The translations under genes were made by a program, and so were the position numbers. Below are positions 48,430 to 60,475 of a DNA stretch of 64,000 nt, piece after piece. The stretch's first letter is position 1; each line of letters starts with the position of its first letter. The notes below the pieces were generated by a model that was not told the origin of the DNA, did not search any database, and was given only the letters and a program-made list of their open reading frames with translations. This stretch comes from Coenobita brevimanus (lineage: Eukaryota > Arthropoda > Malacostraca > Decapoda > Coenobitidae): contig CM064732.1 in NCBI GenBank assembly GCA_032717465.1, positions 34,082,455 through 34,146,454 of the forward strand, read 5' to 3'.

Positions 48430-50180
48430 TTTTTGGCTTCGTAGTTGAGAGTGCCAACCTGGCATTGTTTACCACATCCAGTTGAGGTACCTTTCTTTGT
48501 TTTCATTTCCATTAGAGTCGACAATCCCTTCTCGCAGAGGTACCGTACCTCGTTGAAAACGATACTAACAACTTAAATGCCCTTGGCCTGATTTGAAGAG
48601 TCAGGCAGTCATGAAAGTCAAAAGGAATATGGACCTTGGTATTGGAATTCGATTTTCAAGCCTTGGTTGGCTTGCATAGTGATCCACTCCTCCTTGGCAG
48701 GGAAATCGTCATCATGAATGGCATCATCAAGTACTGTGAAGGGGTGAATGATCCACTGAAGACTAACAGTTTCTTGGTCGCTCTCCGGAAAGTAGTGATT
48801 TAGGCCTGTCTCGAGTCGCTTCAAGTGGTTCCTGATCTCTCCCTTTATCGTCTGGAGACGTACTCTATCAACGTGAATATTCTCCTCAACAAACTGATCT
48901 AGGGTCGGGAACTGGGCAATCACTCCCAGCTTGTGTTACATCCAGAGTCTCAGTTTCCCCAGAAATATAGTCACAGCTTGACGGGAATCGAAGACCATCA
49001 TATTTCGGCCCTGGAGTTCCAGATTCCCACTGTTCAGGTCCGTAAATATATCAGCCAAGCAACACCGGCGGGCAAGCCACTTCTTATCAGCGAATTTGAC
49101 TGCAAAAAGATTCTTTTTGTTCTAGAAATTCCTGAATAGCCTTTAGGAGCTCGATGATTTGACGTACAACCTTGCCTCATGACTAGTAGCGAATGTCTGT
49201 GTGGTAGAGCAGAACTAGATACTTCTCTCCCATTTTCTTGCTCAGTTCCTTGAACACGCCGGAGTTCACATCCCTCGACATGATGAGGTTGATAACATTC
49301 AACAAGTCGTTGAACGCTGACTTCAGACTAGCTGGCAGGCTTCTCAATCCAAGTGATTACCAATGAATGATGCAATGATCCACAGTGATTTCTGGATTCA
49401 CAGCTTATATGAAGCCTCAAAATCTGTGGTGACCATCCAACATTGCTGGTGCCCCTTCCACAGACCTGGATTGGAAAGAAAATGGGGGGTAATTCTTTCA
49501 TAGTCATCCTCTGCATCATATGGTTGTAGGTTTGGTAAGAAGAGTAAAATATTTCTTTTCTGAATCATATAAAAAATACTAGCCACAGCTACATATCTGT
49601 AGTTAATGTAACTGTATATATGTAATTTGTTGTGTACATATTACTTTAAACTACTTGTATATATCCCTCCCTACCTGTTGAACACACTTCCAATCCAGTC
49701 CATTCATGACGAAGAATTCGTTGATGATAATGAAGACCTCCTCTCCCTTCGTGGTCACCAGCAGAGTCTTGCACAAACGGAATTCTTCTTTGATCTTGTT
49801 CTAGTGGATGTTGCAGACGAACCCAAAGAGAAGAGCACAACTGGTGACAATGCATGATTCGTTGAATTGCAATGAGAATTTGCTATATGAGCTTTCTTTT
49901 ATCTCTGTTATGACTTGGGAAAGGATATATGAAGCGATGTCGTCGACTTATTGGCGGACCGTGTTGTTCGAAATGGATATGGCACTCAGCTTCTTTGCTC
50001 GGTCCTCCCCACAGACCTTACTTACTATCTCATGTGCACAAGGCATAATCAGATTCTCTGCGATGGTGTGACATTTCTGCTGCTGGACAACTTTAAATGC
50101 AACCAAGCAGGATGCTTCGCCCCCAGCTTATAGCTTTTTGATTTGGATTCCAGGTGAACCAAACTGGATCCCCATCAGAG
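48430..50180 (-). pseudogene. hAT/ZBED5-like transposase relic
   Basis: Read on the minus strand with frame changes: CHTIAENLIMPCAHEIV and ISISNNTVR (50090-49960), EEFRLCKTLLVTTKGEEVF (49800-49730), ITVDHCIIHW (near 49370), LPASLKSAFNDLLNVINLIMSR and VLLYHTDIRY (49340-49190), EFLEQKES. Then DSRQAVTIFLGKLRLWM (about 49000) and a 101-codon open frame at 48923-48618, and finally EVRYLCEKGLSTLMEMKTKK (about 48540-48490), the C-terminal dimerisation motif. This order is that of ZBED5/FAM200-type proteins, which derive from hAT transposases. Many stops and an insertion of about 190 bp (49470-49660) show a dead copy. Confidence 0.75.
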
Positions 50181-50390
50181 CTACAGCCCGGCTCTGGAAA
50201 CAGGCCTGATTTTTGTTATGTGCACTTCTGGAGGTGAGCTGAGAGCTCTGATGGCTTCAGGCTCTTGTTCGTCAACAATGTGACATATACACTCAGGCAC
50301 GTCATCTCAACCATAAGGTAAGTTCAGAAAGCCGTGGCGAAGAAATGTATCAAAATAGGTGTGCTTTTGGACATCTTATTGTTCGATCTT

Positions 50391-50393
<3 letters not shown>

Positions 50394-50435
<42 letters not shown>
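50394..50435. repeat. (GA)n microsatellite and G run
   Basis: GA repeats followed by an 11-base G run (50435-50446). Confidence 0.95.
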
Positions 50436-50446
<11 letters not shown>

Positions 50447-50784
50447 CTCATAAAGAAATGCCCAGTTCCGAGAACGTGTTTATAATTAGAGATACACCAG
50501 ATTTGAGAAGAATTTTTTTTTTTCTTGTTACCCATGGTGTTAATATCAAGAATTTTGTTCATGCTTATCACCTTTACCATATTGCTGGAAAAATATCTAT
50601 TGGTTAATTTTATACCACAGTTATGTTATGTCTGATAGTTTGATATCAAACACAACCGTAGTATAAAATTTACTAATTACTATTTTATAAGCACTATAAC
50701 AAAGGTGATGGGTAAGAAAACAAATACTTAAAAACATGGATGCAAAGAAAAAATAAATATCTAAAATCCAGTGTACCTCTAATT

Positions 50785-51190
50785 GTCATCACCATCATCA
50801 TCAGTCGTTTCAGTGTCCACTGCAGGACTGGCCTATCCCGACCAAAGTGAGGACGATACAGCCTATGTATCTACATCAAGTGGCATAGGCTGTCTGGTAA
50901 AGATTGTACGTAGGGTTAGAAGTGCTTATAAGTGTGACTGTAATGTTGGAGTGGCTTTGGATGTGTGTGTAGTCTGTGAACCAAGTGTAATCAGCCCGCA
51001 CAAGCCGACTGGGTGCAAGCATACTTTATAGTAAGCGACACTGGTTCAACCACAGCACCCCTTGTCCACCAAAGCAGTACGTGGCCGGAAGAACGCTCCG
51101 AAAGTTTATTACCCAGGCGGGGCGCGAACCCTCGTTCTTTCATGTACGAAAACACACACTCTACCACTGTACCACAGAGACTCCACCTCT
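50785..51190 (-). mobile_element. tRNA-derived SINE (family B), GATG-type tail
   Basis: On the minus strand the head shows A-box TGGTACAGTGG (51164-51174) and B-box GGTTCGCGCCC (51120-51130), 33 bases apart. It reads like a tRNA of the Gly/Asp/Val kind (TGGTACAGTGGTAGAGTG). The body ends GGCCAGTCCTGCAGTGGACAC and the tail is GATGATGATGGTGATGAC. The CTGCAGTGGAC end followed by GATGATG resembles 3' ends I know from arthropod interspersed repeats. It could be a partial copy, since only one is seen in this window. Confidence 0.65.
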
Positions 51191-51205
51191 TAATTATATA
51201 TATAT

Positions 51206-51250
51206 AGATAGATAGATAGATAGTCAGATAGATGTATATATAGAGAGAGA
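51206..51250. repeat. (GATA)n microsatellite
   Basis: GATA units with one TCAG interruption, next to TATA and GAGA runs. Confidence 0.9.
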
Positions 51251-51856
51251 GATAACACAGAAGTTATTGTAACACATTTACCTCACAAGGTCACAATTCC
51301 ACACCGCCAGCGGTAATAGTATCAGCTAATTATACTGCACAGTACATATACATACCTGCTTACGTCCACCTCAGTTGCTGTTCACGAAGAAACTGAAAGT
51401 GAGAGGCAGGCTCAGGCAGTTGGGTGAGCTGACTGAACACGTAATGGACGCGCTATTCTCAGGGTTGGTGAGTGACTGTGTCCTGAAGCATACCCACCAA
51501 ACACTCACTTTTTGCCTCACACGTAGCTGCATTTTCAATTTTACTTAAAATAATTTTTAAAAGCTATTGCAATTAGTTTTAACTTTATTACTTACCACAT
51601 TTACAGCAAGTCAGTGTTTGCTTCCGGAAATATAGATTTGATGATCTGTATAATATTATACACATTATGTAATATTTTGCCGCCAGGCATCATATTGTTT
51701 TCCCTGTTCCCCGAATTCCACGACATTTTATTTCTTTCACCTCTCCGTAACCCCCTTCCCCAAATAAATGGCCATATTCTCACCGGTGAGTAATTTACCC
51801 CCAGGTTGGGAACCACTGATTTAGTGTAGAAAAAGAAATGAATGTAAAAGAGACGT

Positions 51857-51976
<120 letters not shown>

Positions 51977-52274
51977 TTCCCTCTTTTTTTTCTCTCTCTT
52001 TCCCTCTTTTTCTTGCGTCTCTCACTGGCCCTTCCAGGACCATCTATAAAATAATTTTTTACTTCACTTTGTTCGCCATTGCTCTTTACATTCTCCTGTT
52101 CTATATTTCTTCCTTCGTTTCCTTCTCGCTTCACTACATTCCTGTGATTTTACTTCCTTTCCCTCTTTGTTTCTTTTGTATTTAATGCACTGCTCTTTTT
52201 CGCAGTCACTGCCTCTTTTTCCATTGCCTGTCTGTGTTTCCGTCTGTCTTTCTTCCTGTCTGTTTGTCAGATTG

Positions 52275-52275
<1 letters not shown>

Positions 52276-52330
<55 letters not shown>
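52276..52330. repeat. (CT)n microsatellite
   Basis: About 27 CT units in a wider pyrimidine-rich stretch (51975-52330). Confidence 0.95.
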
Positions 52331-52335
<5 letters not shown>

Positions 52336-52598
52336 TCAACCACATAAGTATTTTCTTTATCTTTCTCTGTCCGAGTTTTTTTTTTTTTTTTTTATTACGC
52401 CATAACATTTACGTTTGTAATTTGTAGTGTTCCATTTATATCGGGGGACAGTTGTACACATTTTTCTATGTCCATATGTGGGAGAAAATATGCAGGAGTC
52501 TGAGACAGAAAAAGAATATGAGCATGAACAAAAAAAGAAAGTTCAATGAGAGCTCTAGTGGTTTTTCGGCAGTGAAAGAAACAAACATTTTGAATACG

Positions 52599-52605
<7 letters not shown>

Positions 52606-52669
<64 letters not shown>
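52606..52669. repeat. (AT)n microsatellite
   Basis: About 32 AT units preceded by GTGTGT. Confidence 0.95.
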
Positions 52670-52671
<2 letters not shown>

Positions 52672-52899
52672 GGTAGGTGGGGGTGCTCACCATCCAGTCA
52701 CTCAATGTAGTGCTGCTCTCGGGTGTCTGCCCTGTCCTCTTCTCCATCCTTCTTTCCTTCCATCTTCTTCTATCTTTCTTTCCTTCATTCTTTCCTCTTT
52801 CTTCTGCCTACGGGTGACTCTATACTGAGTGACAAGTCAAATGGTTTCCTGTTCACCAGGAAACTATTTACTACGCTGGGTTGTAACCATATAACCAAA

Positions 52900-53120
52900 T
52901 TTTGGCGCCTGGTAGTTTAGTGGGTAATTATTGTGCTCCAATCAGATTGAGCCGGTGAAGGTTTATATCCAAGGTGTGGTTGGGGTTTATTGCTCACGTA
53001 ATGCCTCTCAAGGATGAGTGAGGTTGGTCACTCTCATCTAAAATGTCAGGACCAACTGCCTAGCCCCGGGCTCCTACGCTCCTCATGGGGCAACGTAGGA
53101 TTGGATGATGGATGGATGGA
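52900..53120 (+). mobile_element. tRNA-like SINE (family C), degenerate B-box
   Basis: The A-box-like TGGTAGTTTAGTGG (52910-52923) and B-box-like GGTTTATATCC (52960-52970) are spaced as in tRNA-derived SINEs. The B-box differs from the consensus at three positions, two of which look like CpG decay. The body (CTCATGGGGCAACGTAGG) ends in GGATGGATGG and then AT/GATA arrays. Only one copy is seen, so this is a moderate call. Confidence 0.5.
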
Positions 53121-53159
53121 TATATATATATATATATATAGATAGATAGATAGATAGAT

Positions 53160-53192
<33 letters not shown>

Positions 53193-53221
53193 TAGAAATA
53201 TATATATAGACAGATAGATAT

Positions 53222-53305
<84 letters not shown>

Positions 53306-53310
53306 AAGAG
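53100..53310. repeat. Compound (GATG)n-(AT)n-(GATA)n-(AT)n-(GT)n microsatellite
   Basis: GGAT units, AT, GATA, AT with GATA interruptions, AT, then GT from 53290 to 53305. It forms the tail region of SINE family C. Confidence 0.95.
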
Positions 53311-53968
53311 AAGGTAAAGGAGTTTTAAGGAATGCTGAAGCCTTTTGTTACACTGGTTCAAAAAAGGTACGAGACGGTACTCTGGTGAGCAGCGAGCGGA
53401 TGACAGGCAGGGTGGGAAGCTTCAAAGTCAATTAAAGATTTAGAGACATTTTCAGGAAAACAAAAGTACAAACAAATACATAAAGGCTATTTTCTTATTA
53501 ACTTCATATTATTTTTATGTACGATAAAATATTATAAATATTTTTAAAGAAACCCACAGAGTTTTATGGAATTTCCAGATTATATTCTATTATATAACCA
53601 ATTTTATATAAACTGTATTTCACTAATGATAAAGGCGTTGGAATAATGAAAATCACAAATATGCTGTTTAAAATGTTTTTGTGCTTTGTGAAAAGTGAAT
53701 TTGCCTTTCTTTTCATGAAGTGACTTCGCTTTAGAGGAACATATTAAAAATATATATATGGAGTATGGCCAGCGCTTTCAGATAGTTTTATTATGTTAAT
53801 CCAGTTTCAAGTATTATGAGTGGTGCAGTGCACAGTTAATTGATTAAAGGGGAGAATTAATATTATATAGTTTGAAGGTGTCACTTCCCTCTAAGTGTAG
53901 TGTTAAAATGTTAGTGTTATTTTTGCATGTCAATATCGTCACGTCTACAAACTAACTGTATTTAAAAA

Positions 53969-54226
53969 ATGGACCAGTTCTGCCTTAGAGGAGCAATGCA
54001 GCATAACCTAGATGTTTTCCTATTGGCGAAAAGTTTTAAAACGTCCAATGAATTATACGGCCTCATAAAGGAACATCTTGCAACACTAGTAGAAGAGCTT
54101 GATTTTTACTTCATATCGTCCTGTACGGAAAAATTCGATTGGGTTAGATATCCCTTTGCGAATTCCAGCAATTCAGAGCCGATATTTAGTGAGGAGGGGC
54201 AAATGACATGCGTTTCGAGTGACTGA
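53969..54226 (+). pseudogene. Possible fragment of a hAT/ZBED-type transposase-derived gene
   Basis: An 85-codon frame starts MDQFCLRGAMQHNLDVF and includes LYGLIKEHLATLVEELDFYF, then EKFDWVRYPFA. The pattern of a helical stretch, an aromatic FYF and then WVRxPF is like the segment of FAM200/ZBED5-type proteins that precedes the C-terminal region. It ends at a TGA at 54224 with nothing clear downstream. The match is short and could be chance. Confidence 0.3.
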
Positions 54227-54624
54227 ACTTTGAAAATGAAACACGGGATTATCCCACTGGACCCTTTTAGGATATACGGCCGGAAACAGTATCCCCGCAT
54301 CTCCTCAGGAGCATTTTTCATTTTCTACAGTTCTCCACAATATGTTGCTGTAATCAGGGATTATCGGCTGTAACTAAATTATCAAAGAGCAGAAAAGATA
54401 TATGCTCATTTATGTCGATGAGGAGATGAGAGCTTGTTTGTCGCAAATTAGACCAAATATACATGAGATTACAACACACAAAAATGCTCACACTTCTAAT
54501 CCAGTCTGTATTTTTTTGTGAATTAATCATGTTGTCTGGTAGCTACACAGTTTAATTTTTCCTGGATGACTCATGATTAATCTGTCTATCTCTATCTATC
54601 TATCAATCTATCTTCTCTATTTAT

Positions 54625-55281
54625 CTTTATAATATCAGCGTTGTGTGGTTGTTTGTCCTTCAATCACTCCCAAACCAAGGGCCAGAGACCCCCAGACCCA
54701 TATATATTCTGAATCAGAGTGACCCAAGAATGGTTTTAGTGAAGTCAAAATTCAGATTTGGTTCATCTGAGGTCACCTCTGGAGTGTTCGCCTTTTTGGC
54801 CCGGGCAACGCCGGGTACCCCTGCAGCCCATTTTTTTTTGGCATGGAGACTCACAAGACCTCCAGTTCGGACATAGGCTATTTGAGGTTGCTGGTCATTT
54901 GAGATCGCTGGATGGAGGTCATTTGAGGTCTTTGGTAATACACGATTGAACGACTGGACCCAGCAGCCCAATTTTTGACAAGGAGACTCGCATGACCTCC
55001 AGTTCGAACATAGGTTATGTGAGGTTGACCTCCGAGGATATTTGGGTTCAACGGTCGGAGTTCATTTGAGGTCACCAGTAATAGGAAACAAGTGCGCAGA
55101 AGTACTGTGCGTTAGTCTGCGAAATCTGAAATAAAATTTTCCTGGACCTCATTTTATCCATCTTCAAAAGCATAACTGGTACATGGTCTTCTTGGAGTAG
55201 AAAGAAAGATTGAAGTAGAACAATTAGGATTAGTGTGTTCGTCTTTTTTGGCCAGGGCAACGCCGGGTACCCCTGCTAGTC
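54625..55281 (+). mobile_element. Helitron-like non-autonomous repeat
   Basis: It starts near CAGCGTTGTGTGGTTG and CTTCAATCACTCCCAAACC, just after a TATC-rich microsatellite. It ends GGCAACGCCGGGTACC followed by CCTGCTAGT (55257-55281), a CTAG end preceded by a GGGTACCC palindrome. An identical internal GGCAACGCCGGGTACC at 54804-54819 ends CTGCAGCCC. Between them two 140-bp units (from 54823 and 54963) share GCAGCCCAT, GGAGACTC, GACCTCCAGTTCG and CATTTGAGGTC. A CTRR end after a short hairpin suggests a Helitron, but no transposase is present. Confidence 0.45.
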
Positions 55282-55430
55282 ATATTATAATGTAGCTGTA
55301 GTTGTGGTCTGTGTCGTAAGTATAGCAGTGTTCGTTAATTGTATTATGAATTCATAAACAATAAAATAATTGGTGTGTCGTGAGAATACTGTACATTCGT
55401 TCCGAATGTGTTGCCCAGGGTTAAAAGTTT

Positions 55431-55432
<2 letters not shown>

Positions 55433-55513
<81 letters not shown>
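55433..55513. repeat. (AT)n microsatellite
   Basis: About 40 AT units without interruption. Confidence 0.95.
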
Positions 55514-55516
<3 letters not shown>

Positions 55517-55734
55517 TGCAAGGAAAAGTGTCTTTGCACATCTGTGTGTCCTGGACAACTCATGATCATATGATGTAGATGTGATCTGTGTTATTAATAT
55601 AGCAATGCTAGTTGATTTTTTTATGTATCATCAATAAAAAAATTCTGTCCGGATGATGATGATGATGATGATGACAAAATTCTGTGTCGCGAGTATATAT
55701 TTAATCTGAAAGTGTGGCCAAAAGTTCTATGTAT

Positions 55735-56030
<296 letters not shown>

Positions 56031-56039
56031 ACGTACAAG

Positions 56040-57788
56040 TGAATGTGTCTCCTCATGTCTGTGTGTGTGCTTGTTCTTGACCTACTCTGCCATATGTCTA
56101 TCAGTTTTTCAGTCTTGCTCGTTATTCCTCAAGTTTCTACGCCCTTCCTATTTGTTTTCCCTCTCCCCTCTGGTTTCCTTACTTACATGTATCCCTTCTC
56201 TTCTTTTAATTTCCCTTCTGCCCCTCTACCCAACTTTTCATAATAATATATTTTCTTCGTCATTAGTTTTTTCATGCATTATCTCACTTATCTTGCCTTG
56301 TACTACCCTTTTTTTTTTATTATTATTATTCCTCAAACTATCCTCTTATCACCTACTTTACTGGTACTCCTCTGTCTGTCATATTATCTTTTCACAATTC
56401 CTCCCTCCACCTCTTCGACTGTCTATCGTGATACACGTACTATATCCTCTTGAACTTACCCATTCCACCTTCATCAGATCTCTACGACTATGTGTATTTA
56501 TACAATAGCTTATTATCGTTGTTTAGTGGAGAAACGTCAGTGACTGTCATAAGTAACCGACTAAAGTTAGAACTCTGTCCTTTGTTGAATAAAGTCATCA
56601 GCAGCTAGCGTCATCATAAAATTCTGTCCTCAGACTGAAAATTTTTACATTTCATGTGCTGCCCCAGTACATTCTTCCTCGATTCTCCTTTATTATTCTT
56701 TCTTTCTTTTAACTCGTCAATTTTTTTTTTCTCCTTTTGTATTGTCAACCTTTCACCATTCTCCTCCACTCCTTCACATACCTCTTTCTCTATTAATACT
56801 CTCCTTCAGATATTCGTGCCTCTTGACGTTTCTTCTATCTCTTTCTTGCGTAATAAGTTCTAGTCTTTTCCCCATTTCCTATTCACATATTTTATTTTTC
56901 CAGTTATCTTTACTTCCTCCTTACCCATCCCTACATTCCACTTTCTGTCCTTCCTTTCAGTTGTTCCGTCCTCCTTCACTCTCTTGCTTTTGTTCTCTCG
57001 TATAACGTTTCCTCTCGTCGTCTTTCTTCCACATTCCTCTGATATTTTATTTTTCATATCTTTCTTGTCTTCCTTTTCTCCATATCCCTCCTTTTCTGTC
57101 TCTTCCCTCCGTGTACCGTTCCTCTTTCCTTGTTTACCTCTGTTATTTCCCTCTCTGTCTTATCTGTCAACTGTATTCCATAATAATCATTCCTCCATCC
57201 CTATACGAGTATTTATCTTCTGCATACATCGTCCCATTTCTTTCATTAGCCTCACCATTTCTTTGTCATAGACTGTATATAAATCGTACTTTTATTTCAT
57301 CTTCTCTTCACCCAGGTCCAAACTTGGCATTATCTTCCCATCCATTCGTTCTTCACATTCAATTTTCCATTTCACTTTTTTTTTTTTTTATGTCCCCCTC
57401 TCTCATTTTCCGTTTCAGTCTTTTTCATTTCACTCATTTCTCCTTTTACCCTTCCATTGTTCCGGGTTTCATTTCTTCCTCTTGTTTACACTTTTACATA
57501 TTTTTTGTCACCTGGTTCTTTTCTTAACCTTTATCATTCCTTTTCTTCATTTTTCTACTGCCTCCCCCTGCTCTTCATTTGCCTAAACATACCTCTTCCA
57601 GTTCCTTATTGCCTTGTTTGTGTTTTCATATTTTACTTTTCCTGTGTCTTCGCTGTCCTTTTCTGTTTCATGCCCGTTCATTTCCTCGTCTCCCTCATGC
57701 CCTAATTTTATCTCCCATATTCTCTACTTTTTGCTTAGCTTTCACTCATCCTCCCTCTCACCCTTCATAACCTCCCTTCCTCCATCTG

Positions 57789-57790
<2 letters not shown>
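56040..57790. repeat. 1.75-kb pyrimidine-rich tract
   Basis: The plus strand is strongly T and C (CTTCC, TTTCTC, CCTCC). Many overlapping Phe/Leu/Ser/Pro-rich frames follow from this composition. It stops at a GT array (57791-57832) and a CT array follows (57952-58009). Confidence 0.65.
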
Positions 57791-57833
<43 letters not shown>

Positions 57834-57948
57834 TTGTTGTACTATCATTTTTTGTTCTCTGACGTAACTATACATAGTAAAGCTCGTGTTTAGTCCGGAT
57901 CGCCTTGTTCCGACCATTAAGTCTGTGTGATCTCTTTATCTGCTTAAT

Positions 57949-58009
<61 letters not shown>
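57791..58009. repeat. (GT)n and (CT)n microsatellites
   Basis: GT at 57791-57832 and CT at 57952-58009, with about 120 bases of unique sequence between. Confidence 0.95.
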
Positions 58010-58011
<2 letters not shown>

Positions 58012-58896
58012 GACGTAGGTAAAACGTAGCTTGATGGGACGCCAGAGTTTATCAAGGAGTGATAATGAGAGGAGGATTGGTGCTTCAGTGGTGAAAGGGG
58101 TTCACTTACACAACCGATTATTTCATGGGCCTTATACACCAACGAAGGGGGTCTTCGCTGACTGTCATCTATACCTGTGCAACTGCTGCATTTACGATGC
58201 CATTTTTTTTTTTTTTTTCCAGAGTTCAATATTTTGGTTTATGCGAAGGAAGAATAAAACAGAATATTGTTGGCTACGTGTAAGATAGACTGAAACACTG
58301 GTAACTATAAAATATCAATTCGATGTGACAATATAGTAGAAAAAAATAGCTATAGTAAGGAACGATCCTTATGAGGATCTTTTTTTCCCATGAAGTCAGA
58401 CAGGTCGTTCAGGACCTGAAAAATATATCAGAATTAACATACATGATATGGAAAAGAAAAAAAAAAAAAACGCCATCGTAGTCAGTGGGTTAATCCCCTT
58501 TTTAGCCTGAGATAATTTTTCTCTCCAGTGGACATTGTTGTCTGATGGCAGTTACACCACAAAATACGTGAGTCCAAAACAGTGAACGAGTTAATAAAGC
58601 TTGTTTTCGTATTATGGTTCCAAGAATTTCTATCTGGCTAACTGAATTACCTGATATTATTTATATGTTTTTATTCCTCAATAAAATGTCTATATCTTTG
58701 AAATAATAATTAATATAGCTGAGAATATTGTCAATCTTCAATCTCCTACAAATTCCCTTAGAAAGAAATCGTTTGGTGTTAGCCTCATTATACCCATAAC
58801 TTCGTGCCAACCAATAGAAGAAAATTCCTGGGCAAATAAGGCATATCGGCAGAGATGAAGGGATGTTGCAGACAGTCTCGTGTTGATGGATGTGTC

Positions 58897-58938
<42 letters not shown>

Positions 58939-60390
58939 TTAAATTTGTGAGTTTATGAGCGCACAGGTGTATGCATTGGTGTAGGTAGGTATGCACATAT
59001 GGACCAGTGTTTGTATGTAAGTACTGAATCACACATTATTATCGCACCAACCTTTTCCTTTCTTTTTCTATGCGCGTTTGTTTTGTCTCTGGTGTTTTAT
59101 CGTGTCACAAACTCTGTCCAAAATCCTCTCCAAGCCCAGCCCAGCCCAAAACGGTCGCACTAGTTGTTCTGCTGCCCTTGTTGCCAGCAACATTTTTTCT
59201 GCTTTGTTACAGGTTATTTTCCTGCTTTGCATAACAGTTGTTAGGGTTTGCTTGTTCATGTTGTTGCCGAGCTCTCTGTTACTTCTTCGAATTTGGTTTT
59301 TAAGTAATTTTTGCTTCCTTAGTACATTTTTCAGGTACGAATCAAACGTCTTGCTTTAGCTGAGGAGAAAAAAAAAAGAAGAATGTCAGAGGGTTAAACG
59401 TACATGAATTTTGGTTCTCTTTTGCTGAACTGAACTGAAATAAGTGTTATTTAGGCAAATACCTACTGATTTTCTTTTAACAACATATACAATTCTAGCG
59501 GGTAAGGGCTCAGTATCAATGATGTATTTACTTCTTTATAGAAAAACTTTTTCTGTTGCTGTTGCTACTTTACTGTATAGCTCGGCAAATACGAACTGTA
59601 AAGATATTTCAAGTTCTAATTCATTCACGTAGTGCTAAATTTCCGAGCCAGCCAAATGATTCTGCAATCTCCGTCTTTTCTTCTTACTTCTTACCATTTA
59701 TATCAGATATTTACGTAATAGTTGATACCGATACAGCTTTGACGAACAGAAGATTGGCACAACGTCCTTCATATCTAATGGAACTGTTCGTTCTAATGCA
59801 CACACTATTGATGCGTTTTTCTTTTTGTGGTATGAGTTACAGTTTTTGTAATAGCACTTCTCGGCAACACTGCACCGGCCCATCGACGAAATACTTGATA
59901 TACTTCTGCAGTTCAATTTTATTCTTGCTACCGTGAAATGATTATATTCACCATGAGATGGGCATCTAGTAACGCAAGAGTTTACGAATGATGTTCTTTC
60001 ATTCAGGTGTTCAATATTCGAGACCCGATCTTCAACTTCTAGGTCACTTACATTAAATGTATATCGATTTCACTAGTCCTATGACTTTGTATGGTAGAGT
60101 ATTTTTTTGGCATGCGGCACAATGGTAGTCTGTAATGAAAGCAGGTATATTCTGTGGTCAGACAACTTTAACTTGGCATAAGTTACCATCTCTCCATCTT
60201 GAATGCTGTGCTGTAACAACAGATAATATCTGAATATAATGATACAAACAGAGCTGTTGAAAGAAACCGTTGTAATGCGGGAAGTGAGCCAAAAAAAAAA
60301 AAAAAAAAAAAACGCTAATTTGAGATGGATGAACTACATCGCAGAAGGGTAAAGTTATATGGAATTTTAACTGGTTATATGGAATTTTAA
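58010..60390. other. No recognised gene
   Basis: AT-rich sequence with a GT array at 58901-58935 and A/T runs. Frames such as 59556-59936 (plus, 126 codons) have no recognised motif or codon bias. Confidence 0.45.
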
Positions 60391-60395
60391 CTGTT

Positions 60396-60475
60396 GCAGT
60401 TGAGAGGTATATGAGGGAGGGGGGAGTGAGTTGGGGGGAGGGTAGTCAAATGGTGGGTGACAGAGAGACTTCTTT
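60396..60475 (+). mobile_element. Short fragment of the RTE-like LINE 3' coding end
   Basis: Reads VERYMREGGVSWGEGSQMVGDRET, nearly the same as the end of the 19.3-kb LINE RT (22317-22390). It covers about 80 bases and lacks the usual 3' terminus, so it is an internally derived or truncated fragment. Confidence 0.75.

Noticed and set aside
58470..58520. GGGTTAATCCCC as another piggyBac-like junction
   Set aside because: No matching terminal repeat on either side; TTAA flanked by GGG/CCC alone is not enough.
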